Source: Lepeophtheirus salmonis (taxonomy: Eukaryota; Arthropoda; Copepoda; Siphonostomatoida; Caligidae). From it: a stretch of DNA of 64,000 nt. The stretch is from NCBI RefSeq assembly GCF_016086655.4, contig NC_052138.2, positions 31,135,403 to 31,199,402 on the forward strand, written 5' to 3'. The position numbers and the translations under genes were made by a program. Below, in pieces: positions 57,920 to 64,000 of this stretch (position 1 is the stretch's first letter; every line of letters starts with the position of its first letter). The notes under the pieces are model-generated. The model ran no database searches and had not been told where the DNA came from. It saw nothing but the letters and a program-made list of their open reading frames with translations.

Positions 57920-58550
57920 TTGACAAAACAATAGCTAAGGACACGCTTAAAATTTGTTTTTCCTTCTGTAAATATAATCAGAAATATTATAAGTTACTTT
58001 CGTTTATTATGACCATAACTTTTGAAACGTTACCGAACTTACCGTAAACATAGTCACATCTATTTAGCACCATTCTGTTGATAGTTACTCACTCAAGTTT
58101 CAGTCATTTTGGACTTTCAGTTTTTATGTAAACAGCGGATTGAGTGATTTGATGTGAGTGTTTTTGTGAAAATTGACAAAATTGAGAATTCAGCTCTCAT
58201 TAAATATATATATTTATTTGAGTGTAACCTTTAAATAGATTCAACCAATAGCTGACATATAGCATCTTGTTTTTTATTTTATATGCACAAATTACATAAG
58301 AAATAAATGAAGGAAGAAGGATCACGTAAAAAGATTAGATAAATAAACATTTTAGTTTAAAAGTATCCCTTTCAAAAAAAAAAAAAAACCTACCTAAACA
58401 CTACCTATATACATATTACCAATCAAAAACACCTAAATAAAACCCCTCAACATACAGAATTTAGAAATCACATACAAGCATATAACTAATACCAAAAAAG
58501 GAGCAAATAAGAATTATATAAGAATCAATCTACCATTAAAAATACAAACA
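57920..58550. other. AT-rich non-coding stretch
   Basis: A 15-A run lies near 58377-58388. Nothing else recognised. Confidence 0.4.
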
Positions 58551-58599
58551 GACTCCATAGTTAGACTATTTCTCTTTAAAAGCTTTGTAAGATCTTACA

Positions 58600-60200
58600 A
58601 TCATCTTTAAAGAGTCTCAATATTTTGCGGTCATCGAGGGGTAATGCCTAATATCATCGCCTCCATATTTCCATCCAGATCCAGAGGTATCCAGGAACCA
58701 TCAATAAGAATGGAGCATACCTTGCAATAGCTGAGATGATTACAGGTCATATCTCTCCAGCAGCTAAGGCTTCATAATTTGTAATTTTGCAGGCAATAGG
58801 AACTTTGGAATTCAATACTGCTAATTCCAACGCCTTTGTCTTTCCCGCGGATCCCTTTCGTTTTGGAAGCCCAAACAAAACCACTGCTTGTGTGAATTTT
58901 GATTCTTAGTCATCTAGTGCCTTTATATTTAAGGAAATAAATACTTTTAGAATTCGAACACTGGGACAATCTACGAAAGCGTGTATGGAGGAGTTAAAAG
59001 TTGTTCCACAGTCTTTACATGGAGCATTATAAAAAATAAGGCTAGCCGGGATTAGATACTGTGTAGTAAATGTTTTGTCGTCATAAATATGTAGTATCTC
59101 TATTTTTTGTATCCCAAGATTTCGTGAGATCTAAAGCTTTTTATAAAAATTCACATATCATAGTAACATTACTCTTAAAACATCTCCAAAATAACATTTT
59201 CAAATACCGTGGTGTTGGAGGAATGTGGTTCTTAGTTGTTTTAAAAATCGGAAAACAAAATTATTCTTCACAAATACCGAATCAAGTTGTTTTGGAAGAT
59301 CATGAACAGTCAAAATAGATGTATGTATAGCCATACTTCTTAGGCAGCTTGGATTCTCTGTATTGTTGAAAAAAGAAAGTTTTTTTGCTAGGTCTTGATG
59401 AACTATATCCATGGTAGTGTTCGACTCATATGTTGGAATTCCATACCATAAAAAACGCTGAGCAGTACCCCATGAAAATGAGATTTTCTCCACTAATTTG
59501 TTTGATAAAATAGTACCCATCATCAGAAGAATGTATAGAGGAGTAACTGCTACAGTATCTCTCCATTCCAAGAGGGGATTTTTCGTTATGTCAATCAAAA
59601 TCTTCTGGTATATCTTGGGGATAATAGAAGATAGTAGAGTTAGTCCACAAATAATGTGACATCATCTGCATAAGTACCAAGTAAATGTTTAGAATTGCCT
59701 GATGAAATTCCACAAGCCGTATATTTCCTTAGCACAGATATACAAAATTCGTTAATTGTGGCAATAAATAAAAAAGGTGGTGCAATACTCCTTTTGAGAA
59801 GAAAAGGTTCACTTACACAACCATCGATATCGATCGTAGATGATCCATTATACGGCAAGGCTCTTATAGGATTGAAAAAAAAACCGCTTAGGCAATAGCT
59901 TTTTAACACCCCAAAGTATATGGCTGTATTTAATAGAATCAAATGCCTTGTGGAAATCCACCACAATGATTGCCTCAATTTTTTTATTCTCCTTCTAAGA
60001 GTGAACAAATGCTTTAATATTTCTAAATATATCCGTTATTTTCCTATTTCTTAGAAATCCTTTTCGATGGTTCCCTATCTTTTGGTTCAGGATAGGCTCA
60101 ATTTGTTTTGAAATTACTCCTTCTAGGATTCTATATGTTTCGTTCAAAAATGGTATTGGCCTCCAATGACCAAACTAAGTACTATATCCTTTCTTAGTCT
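58600..60200 (-). pseudogene. Non-LTR retrotransposon RT and C-terminal domain
   Basis: Minus strand from about 60150: ILEGVISKQIEPILNQKIGN, KGFLRNRKITDIFRNIKAF, IIVVDFHKAFDSIKYSHILW (first catalytic Asp, about 59925-59985). Then 59640-60008 in another frame has DIDGCVSEPFLLKRSIAPPF and [10 protein letters not shown] (catalytic box at about 59642-59670). 59200-59598 continues the thumb region ([39 protein letters not shown]). The tail near 58940-59070 has FYNAPCKDCGTTFNSSIHAF followed by VDCPSVR, a C-x2-C-x8-H-x3-C-like cluster. Frame changes at about 59920, 59620 and 59200 make it inactive. Endonuclease and ORF1 are missing. Confidence 0.85.
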
Positions 60201-60209
60201 TACAAGGAG

Positions 60210-61870
60210 GTAATTTTCATACTTCTCCATCGAAACTCCAAACTTTAAAAGAAACGGAACAAAAACATCGGCGAGAATGGTAAATATTTTAGGCTCTAAA
60301 ATTTTGTGTTAAAATTTGACACGTCTAAGTCAATCCAACTCGAAGTAATTGAGCCAAAAACAAATATTTTCTTGAGAAAAAAGACGAGTACTAATTGGCT
60401 GGCTTGTATCCGTCCACCCTTTTACCTTTCAATCGTTCATTTTGTAAAAACATTCTGTTCGCCGTTCATTCCTTCATTTTTTTCTCGTTCATTTTTGAAT
60501 TATTTATTTATTCATTTAATATTTATTAAATATAAAAGTTCAACCTACGAAATTATCATTAATATAAAGGCCTTTTTGTTTCTCAATACATAAAAATGAG
60601 CCTCAAGGGCGTAGCTTACTAAAAACAAAAAAAGAAAACCCAAGGATCCTCAAATGTACAGGGCTCCAATAAAGGGAAACGAAAAGTGTATAGAGGCATT
60701 GTTTTCATTCAATGCAGTTTATATCAATATTAAGTGTATCTTGGCAGATCTTATTTTATAAGTAGATTTGAGTAGATTGTAATGGAAAAAAAACTACCTT
60801 TAAAAATTAGATTAGGAAAAAAGGTTGAAAGAAGAAATCTCGTATTACCCTTAAATGTAATAATAGGGCCACGTACCCTCAAGATTTAGAATATTATAAT
60901 AGTAAATTTCATAAATAAACAGGCATCGCTTATTTAAAAAGCAGGATCTGATTGCTATTGGTTGGATATAATGTGATTATGTTTAAATTATTTTTAAATT
61001 AGCTCTGAAAATATTCCTATTTCTAATATTTTTTCACGAATTTAAAATATAATTATAACTTAAGATTTTTCTTATATAGATTATAAGTATAATGTGCATA
61101 TGTGGTGAGTCAAAATAAAAACAATCTTGAACATAAATCAAGAAATTGAGAAATTATCAATTTATAATTTACTACATTTGTGCATTTTACGATGCTAGGT
61201 AATTTCATTCCCTATAAAATTCATCACGGGATATTTCATTCCAACTTTGAAGAGGGATATTTAGTGGCATCGTACAGTTAATGTTTCTACACATGTTAAA
61301 ACTTATTGTAGAGTGTGACCTGGGCTATGGGCAGTCGGCCAGGGAGATGATTGATGACGGATATTTATGGACTTGTTTGATTATTATAAGTAGTTTTAAT
61401 TTACCAAACTTAATTAATAAATATAACAAATATATTTCAAAAATATTAATTTCTCCAATCCACAAAAAATATATATATATAATTTATAAATTAATAAAGA
61501 GGAGTTATATAATTTATCAATGAGGGGAAAAATATAAGTTGGTTGAACAGTTGAAAACGAAAGGGGAATAATTTAGGTAAATACTCGTACTTGTTATTAA
61601 TAAAGATGGGAAAATGGGCATTTTTTAAGTGTGCGAGGATACTACTTAGATATAATAATTTGTATATGCAAATTGAACCATTGGACAAGAGAGTGGCGCC
61701 ATCTTGCAGCAAAATAATACAACTCTCTGAATGATTGTATTATTTAATATGAAATAACATTGTATGTTTCTCATATAGAGAACTCTGTTAAAATGTATGT
61801 TTACAGTATGTTTAAGCTTAAAAATGCGCACATTTTCACATCTCTGATTGTGTACCACTTACAGCTACTT
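60210..61870. other. AT-rich intergenic stretch downstream of the receptor gene
   Basis: Open frames at 60306-60593 and 61281-61523 (plus) are low-complexity and not supported. The segment 61600-61878 is presumably the 3' flank of the receptor gene; no clear polyadenylation signal was pinned down. Confidence 0.35.
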
Positions 61871-61878
61871 GATCCAAT

Positions 61879-64000
61879 TTAATTTTTATCTAATTTTTTG
61901 AGAAGCTCCTGTATACTCATCAATATTGACTCTTCTTTCAAGTAGTTGAATTGAAATCCGTGTATTCGAAAAAGGATATATGCGATAATGATCGATACCG
62001 AAAAAATCTGTGTTAAGCAAAAATGGGTCAAATGGCTTTATTTGTGTGATTTATATGAGTACTTACCACTAACAAAGATCTTTGTCCAAGTGGGAAATAA
62101 TCCCCGCATGAAAGAGTGGGTTGATTGTAGTACATTTGTGAGGTCATTTTGACGAGAAGTCGTTCTAATTTTGGACTTCCATCAACAGATGTTATTTGGC
62201 AAACTCCAGCTAATGGCTTTCGCGACTAAAAGGAAAGAAATGGGTAGCAAAATCGATTTGAATGAAAAAGAAGGTGTACGACTTTTTACCTCATGTTTGA
62301 GATTTTGTGCATGACAGCAAACTAAGAAAATTCTTATAAAAGCTAAAACACAAAGGCCAATAAATGTATAAACTATTTCAAAATGTTTGATGGCGAAGAG
62401 GTTTAAGTAGGCCCATACGATGAAGGAGATAGAAAGAGCAATTAAATGTGAGAACAGAGCTGTTGAAAACATGTTATTCATCTCTTGAATGATATCTCCC
62501 AAGTCAACATATGCGCATCTCAATGATTCAAGCTGAAATACAACATTGGTTGCTTATATATACCTATATTAAATATGAAAGAGGAAAGTTATACTTGAGC
62601 AATTAGGCTCTGTTCTTCTTCTTTGGTTGGCTTTGACTCTACCCCATCCATCATTTTATAATTAGGCCCTGGCTCATCTTTTAACCAAAGGTCCATGGGT
62701 ACATTTTGTTTGTCTATATCTGTTTTCATTAAGTCTTCCTGTTTTGGCTCGAATATTTGGTCGAACCGATACTGGAGTATGTTCTGTAGAACATTAATAT
62801 TCCCGCTGGGTTTTACAGGAAGTCTCCAAATCTTTGTTTTTGTACAGAGTTGTTTGTTCAGGGTTCTGTATCGTTTTCTTAGAGACAGACACAAAAAAAT
62901 ATACTGCAAATCATATGCAATGGGTATGCCGTAGGACGCCACATCAGAGAAGAAATAGAGCAAATGCCAAAATTTAGACTGTTCCAGCAAATAATAAACA
63001 GTTACTCCATGGCCAGCCCAGAGGAAAATATAAAAAATACACCACCATATAATCTTTCGATTAAGTTTGGAGTATTGCTTTTCTTTTAAATCTAAGAGGA
63101 ATCCACGCCGGATAAGGAGTAGAATACATCAGCCAATGAACGGGAGTTTAATATTCCACAACTAACAATCAGTATAGCAGAGATCCATTGTCCACCCAAG
63201 TTAGCTTGGAACGTTGCACTGGACAGAACTACGCATCCATTGTTTGTTTTGTTCATATAGTGTTGAAATGCTGTATCACTTGGCCATTCAGTGCTGACAT
63301 TTAATTTGATAAATGTTAGGACAAATAGTGCCACCCAACCTAGGAAAAGAAAAAAAAAGAAGACATTAAGCACAAATTTTTATTCCTGACACTCAAAATC
63401 ATAAGCTTGTAAGAAAAATACCATTTCTACATTACCATCGCACAGTGTTTATAACCAAAAATCCAGACTCTCACAAATTATTTCTGAAAATTACTTATTA
63501 TAAAATGAATTACGATAAAACTTGAAAGGATATCACAAATTTTTACTATAGTTATCCAAAACTATATGTAATATTAAAGATTCAAATTATTCACTATCTA
63601 GGATCACACATGCCTCAAGATGAGAAAAGTTTTTTTTTTTTTTAAATGCTGAATATCAACATATTTGACCTCCCTAGGCACTTGACTTTTTACCTATTTG
63701 AATATGGACTGGAGAAAGCACTTACAAATATAAAGTATAAATGTGTAAAAGTTCAAGTAGGTTTTGCATTCCCCTTCCAAATCCTCTTCCGTCCATATTA
63801 CGGGGAGTAGCCCAAGTGTTTTCGACATGAAAATCATGGAACTTCCACTCTTATGAATCCGATCTTCAAAATAATCCTCAAATTCCTTATCAAATATGAT
63901 TTTAGTATCCGGAACACTTTCATCATCATCGTCATCATCATAGAACTCATTGCCCTCAACTGGATCTTTCTCATCTTCAATCGTGCTTCTATCATCATCC
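61879..64000 (-). CDS. Gustatory-receptor-like seven-helix protein (3' five exons, 5' end outside window)
   Basis: Exons: 64000-63726 (continues outside), 63339-62595, 62532-62290, 62225-62067, 62007-61879 with TAA at 61879-61881. Introns of 386, 62, 64 and 59 bp all have GT...AG ends and keep frame. Exon 1 is acidic (DEKDPVEGNEFYDDDDDDES, then SKTLGLLPVIW). Helices: WVALFVLTFIKL; WISAILIVSCGIL; IIWWCIFYIFLWAGHGVTVY; YFFSDVASYGIPIAYDLQYI; LIALSISFIVWAYLNLF; YTFIGLCVLAFIRIFLVC; SIIIAYILF. Before the last helix is QPTLSCGDYFPLGQRSLLV, like the insect receptor 'A.G.F.L....' region; the terminal RIHGFQF recalls the TYxxxxxQF motif. Expected: ligand-gated chemoreceptor channel subunit in sensory cell membrane. 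One apparent missing base at about 63095 breaks the second exon. Confidence 0.75.
63088..63102 (-). other. Apparent single-base frameshift in the receptor exon
   Basis: The exon 63339-62595 is open in one frame to a TAG at 63092-63094 (ending SLSGVDSS) and in another frame from there on (LDLKEKQYSKLNRK). Its length is one base short of keeping phase between two otherwise phase-consistent introns. Adding one base would give a continuous hydrophilic loop between helices 2 and 3. Confidence 0.6.

Noticed and set aside
63056..63130. A 37 bp intron from GTATTC to TTAG in the receptor exon
   Set aside because: Too short compared with the other introns (59-64 bp), and splicing there would give ATT TAA, an immediate stop.
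63920..63950. ATC/GTC trinucleotide repeat as a non-coding microsatellite
   Set aside because: It is in frame within the receptor exon and encodes the poly-Asp stretch.
1..64000. tRNA, rRNA, CRISPR array or bacterial operon
   Set aside because: No cloverleaf, rRNA-like GC-rich conserved core, spaced identical repeats or ribosome-binding-site-driven gene series was seen; splicing and composition point to a eukaryote.

Overview
The window looks like animal (arthropod) nuclear DNA. It is very AT-rich, has spliced genes with introns of about 60 bp, and carries no bacterial gene organisation. Many decayed transposases resemble the mariner lineages I associate with parasitic copepods such as the salmon louse (Lepeophtheirus/Caligus). 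That species guess comes from memory and is an inference; arthropod is the safer call. Two host genes can be read, both on the minus strand and both incomplete. At 33424-35252 are the first two coding exons of a two-pore-domain potassium channel (K2P): first membrane helix plus first pore loop. At 61879-64000 are the last five exons of a seven-helix gustatory-receptor-like protein whose 5' end lies beyond the window and whose large exon carries one apparent single-base frameshift.

Nearly everything else recognisable is decayed mobile DNA. Mariner/Tc1 pieces occur at about 1.3, 2.8, 8.7, 20.1, 21.3-22.3, 25.6-26.6, 30.0-31.0, 34.2-34.6 (inside the K2P intron), 36.5, 38.7, 39.1-39.5, 47.2, 50.0-51.05 and 52.4-52.9 kb. 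Non-LTR retrotransposon pieces occur at 10.3-10.9, 43.1-44.5, 45.0-46.2, probably 47.9-48.3, 53.0-53.95 and 58.6-60.3 kb. A broken Gypsy-type polyprotein spans 54.6-56.66 kb. No mobile-element protein seen here is intact.

The most distinctive element is a 2.9 kb DNA transposon (about 40006-42930) bounded by roughly 90 bp terminal inverted repeats. It carries a decayed, apparently spliced gene of a protein family that I cannot place in a named transposase superfamily. Non-coding structure includes a 361 bp MITE with an exact 13 bp flanking duplication (35701-36061), a 640 bp foldback palindrome (32426-33066), tandem duplications at 12.5-13.1 and 17.1-17.8 kb, and several dispersed repeat families with two or three copies inside the window.

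The remaining stretches are AT-rich with no supported gene. I found no rRNA, tRNA, CRISPR or bacterial-type operon. All coordinates of degenerate elements are approximate because termini could usually not be fixed.
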